Source: an uncultured bacterium
GTDB taxonomy: Bacteria; Bacillota; Clostridia; Lachnospirales; Lachnospiraceae
NCBI GenBank assembly: GCA_905214675.1
Contig: CAJMMS010000004.1
Span: forward strand, 1 to 64,000
Reading direction: 5' to 3'
DNA: 64,000 nt
The position numbers and the translations under genes are program-made. The first letter of the stretch is position 1. Each line of letters starts with the position of its first letter. The notes below the pieces were generated by a model. It had not been told where the DNA came from, searched no databases, and saw only the letters and a program-made list of their open reading frames with translations. Shown here piece after piece: positions 28,201 through 35,012 of the stretch.

Positions 28201-30984
28201 TTCGTAGTTGGCATTTCCAGATTCCAGAAGATACTCTTTCTGCTGATCCAGGATACCGCCCGTTTTTACGATATCTTCAAAATTCTGACGGTTTTCTTTA
28301 TAACACTCATAAAGCTTTGTCACAAAATACGGATCCCCGATCAGGCTCTTATACCAGGAATTTGCCTGTGCTTCCGCAGATCTTGTCACTACCATCCATG
28401 CCCGATAATTTCCGGTTTCTCCCGCGCTGATCTGGCTGTTGGAGGTCCAGTCCATATCCCATACCGGTCCGATGAAAAGCTTTCCGCCAAGATCTTTGTA
28501 CATGTAAGTACTCTTCTTCATCGTCTCCGTATTCCAGTAAAACTCATTCAGTAACAGATAGCGTACCAGAGAATCCATATCAACCAGATCGGTATAATGC
28601 TTTTTCTCACCCTGGTAAGTCGTATAGAAATCGCTGGCATTGAAGCTGTTTTCCACTGCCTGTATATACTCTTTTGCTGTATTGAACATGGTCGTGTTCG
28701 TATTTGCAAACTCTGGGTTTTTAAACATGATCGGCTGCTTTTTATCGGTATAAAATTTGGATTCTTCGTCAAAATATGCATCCAGTTCAAACAAAAATCC
28801 ACCTGATACATCCACGCTGCCGTCTTCATTCTTTGGAAGATCTGTATAATAATCCTCGATCCGATAAGTCTGTCCGTTATACGTAACGCTGCCGCTTGTG
28901 ATCCAGTCCAGATGCTCAGTCAGATAATCTTCCAGTGCATCTTTTGCATCGCCTTTGATGTTTTCTTTTTTGGCGATCGCTTTTGCCACATCACTTGCCG
29001 TATCTTCCCAGTTGTGGATATTCACTCTGGATTTGTCGATCCTGACGTTTCCGACAAGCTGATAATTTCCGGCATATACGCCATTTAAGATCACTTCTAC
29101 ATTGGTTGATTTCAGATATACCATGCCCATCGTTCCAGACAGATCATAGGAAGTCTTGTTACGCAACAGCGATTCGTCCATATAATTTGCCAGAAGTGCC
29201 CAGTGTTTGCTGCTTCCAAAGCCAAACAGGTCTGTTTTAGTGTCCAGTTTGATCTTATACGGAAGCTTGCTGTAACTCATATTCCAGGTACTGTTTCCAC
29301 GGCCGCGGATGGAAATACCGCCATCGTAAAGGGTTGAATTGGTACTGTTGAAGTTATCATTTCCCTGAATCCGCATAGTCGCAGATTTGTATACTTCCTT
29401 GCTTGTAATACCATATCCATCCTCCGTGTCAATATAAATAACCGGCAGTTTGCTGCAGTAAATTTTCTTTTCTGCAACAGTCGCTCCTGTCGTTTTTAAA
29501 CTTGCACGCACGGTAAGAAACGTATTCAGATCGCTGGCAGATGGTGTGTAACTGTCGCTCTCTGACAGAGTAGTCCTGCTGTTCTGCCATACATAAGTAA
29601 ATTCGGTATCTGCCGGTGCATTTTTTACGGATGCTTTCATCTTCTGCCCCGGTTTTGCATATTCTTTGTCAAATTCAAGTTCCAGATTGGATTTGACTGT
29701 CACCCTGACTGTTTTCATCTTGCCGCCGGAGGTTGCTGCCGTCAGCGTCACCTCGGTATCTGCCAGTACACCTTTTACCTGTGCTGTGCCATCGCTGATC
29801 GTGATGATCTCCGGATCACTGCTGCTCCAGGTGATCGTCTCTTCACCATTTTCTCCACTGTAAGTTGTCGGCAGCGTGAAATCTTTCGTGACAGAATCCG
29901 CTTTGTCACCGTCAGCAAACGTCGGTGACGGAATCGGTACGACTACTTTTCCATCGGCAATCTTTGGCAGAACCTGTCCGCTCTTGGCTACATACCAGTA
30001 ATCGGAGCCAAGTTTTTCAGCCAGTGTTTCACTTTTCAGCTCATTTTCACTGATCTCACTGTCCTGTGTATAGCCGATTCCGGTTCCTGCAAGATAAAAA
30101 CAGTTCACAATGTTTGCAGTGTTGGAACCTACATTCGCACTCTGGCTGTATCCATTGATGCCATATCCGCTGGAGCCTTTATAAGTAACATTTCCTGTAT
30201 TCAGACAGGAAGAAAGGCTTCCAATCTCACCGCCCTGGTAAATTCTTCCGATGATTCCACCGCATCGTACCGGTGGTGTGGAAACGGCTGATGCAACATC
30301 GATTGAAGCTGCATTGTACAGGTTGCTCATCTGCACACCGGACGTATTATTTCGAGACTGTCCGACAATCCCACCAACACCGATCAAGTCTCCGCTATTG
30401 TTTGCAGTCACTTTGATACTTCCGTCAAGTACTGCCACGTTATCAATTTTTACAAATCCATCTGCATCTGCTGCCAGCGTACCGATCGTATCTCCGCCAC
30501 CCAGATTATGCTCAATGGATACCTCCGTAAAAACAATGTTTTTTACTTCTGCGTAATCGGATGCATTATCGCTTCCCAGCATTGCAAACAACCCGGACTG
30601 GCTGATGCGATATCCATTGTTGTCTGCTCCATCACACGAAATGGTCAGACCTGAGATCACATGCCCGTTTCCGTCAAAAGTCCCGTTAAAAACACGGTCT
30701 CCGGAAACCTGGGCATAGTCGTTTCCACCATTTCCCCCGATCGGTATCCAGTTGACATTGCTCAGATCAATGTCCTCTGTCAAAATGTAATCTCCACTCA
30801 TCGGATAAGCTGCATCCTTTCCGATTTTTTCCAGATCCGTAGCATCAGAGATTTCAATTTTTCCACTTTGCTCTGCCGCCTGTACCTTCTGCGAGCCAGG
30901 AACGATCGAAATTCCGGAAACTGCCATCACAAATGCCAGACTTGCCGCAAGACCCCTCCTTAATTTTTTTTGTACTTTTTTCAT
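25279..30984 (-). CDS. giant secreted CotH-kinase and lamin-tail domain protein
   Basis: A 1901-residue modular surface protein. Residues 1-37 are a signal peptide (cleavage near VQA-AEQ). About 45-345 is a GLUG-like beta-helix, 350-505 two Ig-like domains, 510-975 a CotH-type protein kinase domain (SIRGRGNSTW, KLPYKIKLD, HWALLANYMDESLLRNK, FLFELD, IGPVWDMDWT with Asp843 and Asp845), 980-1070 another beta domain. Then a duplicated module follows: Ig-like 1073-1156 plus lamin-tail domain 1160-1345, and Ig-like 1360-1446 plus lamin-tail 1450-1630. An InlB B-repeat (1640-1705), a Pro/Thr linker and two Fn3-like domains (1729-1901, Lys-rich) end it. No LPXTG or membrane anchor was seen, so it is secreted or held by the Lys-rich end. 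AGGAGG precedes the ATG. Confidence 0.85.
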   Translation of the reverse strand: MKKVQKKLRRGLAASLAFVMAVSGISIVPGSQKVQAAEQSGKIEISDATDLEKIGKDAAYPMSGDYILTEDIDLSNVNWIPIGGNGGNDYAQVSGDRVFNGTFDGNGHVISGLTISCDGADNNGYRISQSGLFAMLGSDNASDYAEVKNIVFTEVSIEHNLGGGDTIGTLAADADGFVKIDNVAVLDGSIKVTANNSGDLIGVGGIVGQSRNNTSGVQMSNLYNAASIDVASAVSTPPVRCGGIIGRIYQGGEIGSLSSCLNTGNVTYKGSSGYGINGYSQSANVGSNTANIVNCFYLAGTGIGYTQDSEISENELKSETLAEKLGSDYWYVAKSGQVLPKIADGKVVVPIPSPTFADGDKADSVTKDFTLPTTYSGENGEETITWSSSDPEIITISDGTAQVKGVLADTEVTLTAATSGGKMKTVRVTVKSNLELEFDKEYAKPGQKMKASVKNAPADTEFTYVWQNSRTTLSESDSYTPSASDLNTFLTVRASLKTTGATVAEKKIYCSKLPVIYIDTEDGYGITSKEVYKSATMRIQGNDNFNSTNSTLYDGGISIRGRGNSTWNMSYSKLPYKIKLDTKTDLFGFGSSKHWALLANYMDESLLRNKTSYDLSGTMGMVYLKSTNVEVILNGVYAGNYQLVGNVRIDKSRVNIHNWEDTASDVAKAIAKKENIKGDAKDALEDYLTEHLDWITSGSVTYNGQTYRIEDYYTDLPKNEDGSVDVSGGFLFELDAYFDEESKFYTDKKQPIMFKNPEFANTNTTMFNTAKEYIQAVENSFNASDFYTTYQGEKKHYTDLVDMDSLVRYLLLNEFYWNTETMKKSTYMYKDLGGKLFIGPVWDMDWTSNSQISAGETGNYRAWMVVTRSAEAQANSWYKSLIGDPYFVTKLYECYKENRQNFEDIVKTGGILDQQKEYLLESGNANYEAGYVRAHVTFESEVERLRTFLKNRLVWMDEQFESVDTLLASLGKYKASSAISVSADTTKENTTTLTAQTSNSSVRKIGFYINGVLQATVDVTNGTAVYDVPDGLLTKEEGARNTVQVRGMDASGNLLSNGSISNYADFTKIVAADALSGTVTISGDAKVGAVLSAEVKDSNNTGTLSYQWMADGTAIEGATGETYTVTENEVGKTITVAVTSSIETGMLVSVATAAVIKEELKNDHLIINQVYGGCANDGTPVSHSFIELYNPTDAAISLNGYSIGYLSNGKSNAPQEVKLELSGNVPAHTSYLIRCEAQDDSTPDLIKFTVSKYDQEWVQTIDNKRYQITLYNGNKTEDAVSVNEGNVEGAALPADTISKQKAIRRKDFADTNNNVADFEVVSYKDDAAAVTEKYPRSLADGAWGNGETPKPDPEPDPEPAVLGGSVSIRGNAIVGATLYADDAGITNNNDKKTLSYQWMADDSELSGETGAFLSVDTGLKGKQISVKVTSSVETGTLTSEKTAAVVEKEAQTTHLIINQVYGGGGKGKTPVSASFIELYNPTAEAVDLTGYSIAYTSNGKKENYDLTGTIASHCSYLIAGAEEETTEKDLVYTLPKADTVWELAISNKQYSIVLKQGETQIDGVSVNEEAVEGNALVNPEGDEIISKKKAIRRIGFVDTDDNAADFEVLNYSKIPASVLTQAHPRTSADGSWGMEDVVVPVKRYTVTFDADGQKEDVSVKEGEKVSEKEAPQKDGYTFLGWYLENQKYDFETPVTTDITLYARWEKTKTPEPTPTPTPTQDVPAAPALVSVKSIANKKNVQVKIQVNPVAGAERYQVYRRKGNKEVLVGEGTGTIFYDNNLISGKVSYFAKAVKGGSVSAAGAEKSMILPKATAKVTVKAKGKKTVTLKWKKVDGATGYLVYRSTKKNSGYQRIASLKKGTKTTYTDKKGLKKGKKYFYRIVTVKKKVYSPAKKTKAVKVK

Positions 30985-31035
30985 ATCTGCCTCCTGTTTT
31001 TATGACTCTTTTTGCATACATTTACCAATATTTTT

Positions 31036-31064
31036 ATTGTACCACATGATCTTTTGTTTGTCAT
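31036..31064 (-). promoter_or_regulatory. promoter of the CotH-like gene
   Basis: On the minus strand ATGACA (31059-31064), 17-bp spacer, TACAAT (31036-31041). The -10 box begins exactly at the first base of the 88-bp direct repeat made by the adjacent insertion sequence, so the duplication preserved the whole promoter beside the gene. Confidence 0.6.
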
Positions 31065-31123
31065 GTGAAATTAAACTGAAATTAAACTGAAAATGTTCAA
31101 GAATGCCTCTGGCATTTTTGCTC
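31036..31123. repeat. 88-bp direct repeat, left copy (target duplication)
   Basis: Identical to 33596-33683 over 88 bp; bases on both outer and inner sides differ. It lies immediately outside the left end of the insertion sequence. It holds a tandem GAAATTAAACT and the small hairpin AATGCC-TCT-GGCATT. Confidence 0.9.
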
Positions 31124-31160
31124 GGGAGTTTGACAGCCATCTAAATGTAAAAGTACGTTA

Positions 31161-31186
31161 AAGCCTTTTGTCAGGCTTATTTTTTT
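31161..31186 (+). terminator. inward-facing terminator at the left IS end
   Basis: Stem AAGCC/GGCTT (31161-31165 with 31174-31178) followed by A and seven T. It would stop plus-strand transcripts entering the element. Confidence 0.6.
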
Positions 31187-31206
31187 GTCAACTCTTTGTT
31201 TTTGTA

Positions 31207-31235
31207 TTGCACGTTACTTATAGATACTGTATAAT
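31207..31235 (+). promoter_or_regulatory. promoter of the IS genes
   Basis: TTGCAC (31207-31212), 17-bp spacer, perfect TATAAT (31230-31235). The -35 box overlaps the inner inverted repeat TGCACGTTAC, so a protein bound there could repress transcription. Confidence 0.75.
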
Positions 31236-31270
31236 GGTCTTATATTATTATGCGAAAGGAAATATATCCT

Positions 31271-31711
31271 ATGGATTACGAACAGTATATCAAAGCATGC
31301 CAAACCATTCAAAAAACAAACAATCTTCTGTTGCATCTTTTTGAAGAAGATCTTGTCAAATCAGGATTAAAAGAAAAAACAATCAATCGTCATCTTTCAA
31401 ATGTTGATTTTTTTCTTAACGAATTTTTAATTCGTGCAGGTACTCTGCCTATGGAAGTGGGGATTTCTATGCTGGATGAATATCTCGGAAATTTCTTTAT
31501 TCGGAAATGCATGTGGTCTACACCTGCAAATATTAAGACAAATGCTACCAGTATTAAGAAATTTTATAAGTGTATGTTAGAGCATGGAAAAATAGAAAAA
31601 GAAGATTACGAAATTTTATGTTCCTGTATTAAGGATTCCATGGAATCCTGGCAGTGTGATTGTGCTATATACAATGACCCCGACAATCCAAACCCTTTTT
31701 TCCCATTTTAA
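31271..31711 (+). CDS. IS accessory protein with integrase SAM-like N-terminal fold
   Basis: A 146-residue protein encoded just before the transposase. It resembles the core-binding (SAM-like) domain of tyrosine recombinases: four helices with KTINRHLSNVDFFLNEFL and IKTNATSIKKFYKCMLE, but there is no catalytic R-H-R-Y domain. It may help bind the ends or target DNA; that is inference. The ATG at 31271 is preferred over 31250 because AAAGGA lies about 10 nt before it. It could also be an unrelated passenger gene. Confidence 0.65.
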   Translation: MDYEQYIKACQTIQKTNNLLLHLFEEDLVKSGLKEKTINRHLSNVDFFLNEFLIRAGTLPMEVGISMLDEYLGNFFIRKCMWSTPANIKTNATSIKKFYKCMLEHGKIEKEDYEILCSCIKDSMESWQCDCAIYNDPDNPNPFFPF

Positions 31712-31731
31712 TTTAAACGGAGTATTATATT

Positions 31732-33498
31732 ATGCGACTAGACTGGACAAAAAACAAAAATTCCACTACTTACAGAGTTGTAAAAACCATCCGCGTTGAT
31801 GGAAAGAACAAAACACTTCCAATAAAAACGTTCGGTTCAGATCGGTATATCTGCGAAACATATGGCGTAACCGATGCCAAAGCCTGGGCAAAAGAACAGG
31901 TTAAACTTATGAACGAAGCCGAACTAGAGGAGTCTATTTCCTTTAACATTGAACTGAATCCTTCTTTGGATCTTCCTTTCAATACACAGACTCGCTTTAA
32001 TGGCGGATACCTTTTTCTTCAGGATATTTATTATGAACTTGGTCTTGATAAGATTTGTCGCGCAATCTCTGGCAGACATTCTTACAACTATGATCTTAAC
32101 AACATATTTTCAAGATTGATCTATACCAGGATTTTGTTTCCTTCTTCCAAAAAAAACAGCTTTGAAGAATCAAAACGTTTTATTGAACAGCCTTCTTTTG
32201 AATTACATGACATTTACAGGGCTCTTTCTGTTATAGCCGAAGAATCCGATTACATCCAAAGCAGACTCTTCAAAAACAGCAGTGGATTATCTGAAAGGAA
32301 AACCGGTGTTATCTACTATGACTGTACAAACTTTTATTTTGAAATTGAACAGGCAGAAGATGACAAACAATACGGAGTCAGTAAAGAAAACAGACCGCTT
32401 CCTATTGTTGAAATAGGGTTGTTTATGGATACGGAAGGAATTCCAATCGCTTTTGACATTTCTCCTGGAAATTCAAATGAGCAGAATACCATGGTCCCAT
32501 TAGAGAAAAAACTGGTAGAAAAGTTTGATATGTCACGTTTTGTTGTATGCACAGACGCCGGTCTCTCTTCTGCTGGAAATCGTTATTATAACAATTATGA
32601 CAAGGTCGATGGATGCCGTTCCTTTATTACTACACAATCTATTAAAAAACTAAAAAAGCATCTAAAGGAATGGGCTTTGGCTCCTGATGGTTGGACTCTT
32701 TCAGGAGATTCTTCCGAAAAAAAATACCATTTAGATCAGCTCGATGAAGAAGCAGATAAAGGAAACATATATTTCAAAAGCAGATGGATAAAAGAAAAAT
32801 CTGTTGTCACTATAGGAAATAACAAAAAAACTATTATGATTGAGCAGCAACTAATTGTTTCGTACTCTATCAAATACCGCGAATACCTTCGTTCTATAAG
32901 AAACAGCCAGATAACACGTGCAGAAAAAATGATAAAAAATGGAAATGCTTCTATTTCAAGGAAAAAGCCTAATGATCCCAAACGTTTTATCAAAACTAAC
33001 CACGCAACGAAAGAAGGGGAAGTTGCAGCTATCGCGGATAGTTATATAGATTTATCGCGGATTGCTGATGAAGAAAAATACGATGGATTTTATGCTGTAT
33101 GTACAAATTTGGGTGATTCACCCGAAAGTATTGTAGCTGTTAATAAGCGCCGCTGGGAAATCGAAGAATGCTTCCGCATTATGAAAACAGATTTTGAGGC
33201 GCGTCCTGTTTATGTTAAAAGGCAGGAGCGTATATTAGCGCACTTTATCACTTGTTTCATAGCATTGATTATTTATAGATACTTAGAAAAGAGGTTAGAC
33301 AATCAATACAGTATAGATCAGATTCTTTCAACTCTTAGAGAAATGGATTTTATCAGGTATGAAGGAAAAGGATATCAGCCAATCTATACTCGCACAAAAC
33401 TGACGGATGATTTACACAATGCATTTAACTTTTGCACATCAAAACAGATTATTCCAACTAAAAAAATGAGAAATATTTGTTCACAAACAAAAAAATGA
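31732..33498 (+). CDS. DDE transposase, IS1634 family (IS4-related)
   Basis: A 588-residue transposase. Candidate catalytic residues are Asp197 (IYYDCTN), Asp275 (VCTDAGLSSAGN) and Glu478 within RRWEIEECFRIMK, which fits the IS4-type R-(3)-E-(6)-K signature (Arg474, Glu478, Lys485) with Asn471 where Tyr is usual. A long beta-rich insertion lies between Asp275 and Glu478. GGAG lies about 10 nt before the ATG. It follows the accessory ORF by 20 bp. No frameshift or stop interrupts it. Confidence 0.92.
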   Translation: MRLDWTKNKNSTTYRVVKTIRVDGKNKTLPIKTFGSDRYICETYGVTDAKAWAKEQVKLMNEAELEESISFNIELNPSLDLPFNTQTRFNGGYLFLQDIYYELGLDKICRAISGRHSYNYDLNNIFSRLIYTRILFPSSKKNSFEESKRFIEQPSFELHDIYRALSVIAEESDYIQSRLFKNSSGLSERKTGVIYYDCTNFYFEIEQAEDDKQYGVSKENRPLPIVEIGLFMDTEGIPIAFDISPGNSNEQNTMVPLEKKLVEKFDMSRFVVCTDAGLSSAGNRYYNNYDKVDGCRSFITTQSIKKLKKHLKEWALAPDGWTLSGDSSEKKYHLDQLDEEADKGNIYFKSRWIKEKSVVTIGNNKKTIMIEQQLIVSYSIKYREYLRSIRNSQITRAEKMIKNGNASISRKKPNDPKRFIKTNHATKEGEVAAIADSYIDLSRIADEEKYDGFYAVCTNLGDSPESIVAVNKRRWEIEECFRIMKTDFEARPVYVKRQERILAHFITCFIALIIYRYLEKRLDNQYSIDQILSTLREMDFIRYEGKGYQPIYTRTKLTDDLHNAFNFCTSKQIIPTKKMRNICSQTKK

Positions 33499-33524
33499 TG
33501 TTGTAACGTGCATTCATGAAATAT

Positions 33525-33570
33525 AAAAAAGTCCTACAAGCCGTTGTTTATGCGAAGTGCAGGACTTTTA
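33525..33570. terminator. terminator at the right IS end
   Basis: Stem AAAAGTCCT/AGGACTTTT (33527-33535 with 33561-33569). On plus it ends the transposase transcript; on minus it is followed by six T and would stop transcription entering from the right. Confidence 0.65.
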
Positions 33571-33595
33571 TGTTAATTTAGCTGTCAAAGACAGG

Positions 33596-33683
33596 ATTGT
33601 ACCACATGATCTTTTGTTTGTCATGTGAAATTAAACTGAAATTAAACTGAAAATGTTCAAGAATGCCTCTGGCATTTTTGCTC
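33596..33683. repeat. 88-bp direct repeat, right copy (target duplication)
   Basis: Identical to 31036-31123. It carries a second, orphaned copy of the CotH-gene promoter (minus strand, 33596-33624) that now points into the insertion sequence. Confidence 0.9.
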
Positions 33684-33830
33684 ATGAACAAAGAATGTGC
33701 CTTGGCACATTCTCGCGCCTGCGGCGTTGCTGAGTGCCAGTGGCACTCAGCAACGACCGTAGTGAAACGTAGACTCTTGCGACATCTACCTTATACGCCG
33801 CAGTGCGCATCCCCGCGGAGTGTTTTTTTA
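33684..33830 (+). repeat. structured intergenic repeat, diverged copy R3
   Basis: Two perfect palindromic arms, AGAATGTGCC-TT-GGCACATTCT and GTTGCTGAGTGCC-AGT-GGCACTCAGCAAC, are followed by ACCGTAGTGAAACGTAGA, which resembles the arm-2 region of R1. Clear GATGCC ends are missing. The 3' part (GTGCGCATCCCCGCGGAGTG) resembles 56041-56060. This region and the next two entries fill the 33499-33918 gap. Confidence 0.6.
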
Positions 33831-33858
33831 CTTTACAGGAAAGCAATTTCCTGTAAAG
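33831..33858. repeat. 12-bp hairpin sharing a 20-mer with 11683-11702
   Basis: CTTTACAGGAAA and TTTCCTGTAAAG pair around GCAA. The 20-mer ATTTCCTGTAAAGCAAAAAA at its right side occurs identically next to the aroE/ftsZ terminator. Confidence 0.6.
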
Positions 33859-33887
33859 CAAAAAAGCAGGAGTGCTGCCACTCCTGC
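33859..33887 (-). terminator. terminator of the ychF-lgt-Spo0E-like transcript
   Basis: Stem GCAGGAGTG/CACTCCTGC (33866-33874 with 33879-33887), followed on the minus strand by six T. Confidence 0.8.
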
Positions 33888-33918
33888 TCCTGCTTATCCC
33901 GTTATGCCTAAAAATCTG

Positions 33919-34092
33919 CTATGCCTGCGCCAGATCGATATACTGTTCGATCAGTTGATCCACTTTGATGTTCTGGCGGTAGATCTCCTCGGCATTTCCA
34001 GATAAGATGATTTCATCTAATTTTCTTCTCTCACACTCGATGCTCTCTTTGATTTTGTTCACTTTACTGTGCATTTCATCGTTTGCTCTCAT
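33919..34092 (-). CDS. Spo0E-like aspartyl-phosphate phosphatase
   Basis: A 57-residue protein of two predicted helices (KVNKIKESIECERRKLDEII and NIKVDQLIEQYIDLAQ). This is the size and helical hairpin of the Spo0E family, which dephosphorylates Spo0A and delays sporulation. The family motif SQxLD is replaced by NIKVD; the Asp and the following LIxxY are kept. Start ATG behind GAGGG. It is the last gene after ychF and lgt and ends at a strong terminator. Target and activity are inferred. Confidence 0.65.
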   Translation of the reverse strand: MRANDEMHSKVNKIKESIECERRKLDEIILSGNAEEIYRQNIKVDQLIEQYIDLAQA

Positions 34093-34127
34093 TGTACATC
34101 CCTCTATCTTTCTGTGCTTTTGCGCGC

Positions 34128-34988
34128 TCAGCTTTGCCTGCGCACTTTTTTTCGTTGAATCAGTATTACTATGATGGAACAGATAGCTACCACGATAGAA
34201 AGCACCTGCGATACCGGAAGCCCTATGCCTGGAAGCAGAAGCTGATCCGTCCGCAGTCCTTCGATCCAGAATCTGCCGATTCCGTAGCCTGCAAGATATA
34301 GTAAAAATATCTCGCCGTCAAATTTCTTGCGTTTTGTAAAAAACAACAGCATCAGGAGGACGCCTGTATTCCACAGACTTTCATATAAGAAAGTCGGATG
34401 CACCTGTATATACTGCACACCTCTGATCGTTTGCAGATGTTCCATCATCTCCTGCGTAACATCGGAAGAACGTACCGCATTCAGCGGAAGCTGCATCGCA
34501 AACAGACCGTCTGTATAACCGCCAAAAGCTTCTCTGTTAAAAAAGTTGCCCCAGCGTCCGATGATCTGCCCCAGAACAAGTCCCACACACCCGGTGTCCA
34601 CCATAAGCCAGAAATTTTGCTTTTTAATCTTTACGTACACATAAAATGTGATAACCGCTGCAATCACACCGCCAAAAATTGCCAGTCCGCCTTCCCGGAA
34701 ATACAGGATATGGATCAGATTATCCTTGTATTGATCCCAGGAAAAAATCACATAATAAGCTCTTGCCCCAAGCAGTGCAACCGGAATGGCATACAGTGCC
34801 ACATCAAAGTACAAATCTGGATTCTGCCTGGTCTTTTTTGCCACCCACATAGCCAGACAAAGTCCAAGCAGCATACCACATGCAATGCTCATTCCGTAAT
34901 AGGCAATCTCAAATCCTCCGATACTGACTGTTTTTCCGACGTTTGATAAATGAATTCCAAGATTTGGAAAATTTATGGATGTGTCCAT
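34128..34988 (-). CDS. lgt: prolipoprotein diacylglyceryl transferase
   Basis: Membrane enzyme that moves a diacylglyceryl group from phosphatidylglycerol to the lipobox Cys of prolipoproteins. The 286-residue protein has about seven membrane segments and the Lgt signature GQIIGRWGNFFNREAFGG, plus HPTFLYESLWN. AGAGGTGG precedes the ATG. It lies 24 bp after ychF. Confidence 0.95.
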   Translation of the reverse strand: MDTSINFPNLGIHLSNVGKTVSIGGFEIAYYGMSIACGMLLGLCLAMWVAKKTRQNPDLYFDVALYAIPVALLGARAYYVIFSWDQYKDNLIHILYFREGGLAIFGGVIAAVITFYVYVKIKKQNFWLMVDTGCVGLVLGQIIGRWGNFFNREAFGGYTDGLFAMQLPLNAVRSSDVTQEMMEHLQTIRGVQYIQVHPTFLYESLWNTGVLLMLLFFTKRKKFDGEIFLLYLAGYGIGRFWIEGLRTDQLLLPGIGLPVSQVLSIVVAICSIIVILIQRKKVRRQS

Positions 34989-35012
34989 AACACCACCTCT
35001 TCGTTTCTGCTC

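Larger units (their letters stand above)
31124..33595 (+). mobile_element. IS1634-like insertion sequence, 2472 bp
   Basis: Bounded by the 88-bp direct repeats. The ends share an imperfect inverted repeat with core TTTGACAGC (left 31129-31137; the right end reads GCTGTCAAAGACAGG). A second, inner inverted pair TGCACGTTAC/GTAACGTGCA lies at 31208-31217 and 33504-33513. It contains a small ORF, a DDE transposase, a good promoter and a terminator at each end. Long, variable target duplications are a known property of the IS1634 family. Both genes are intact, so the element may still be active. Confidence 0.85.
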
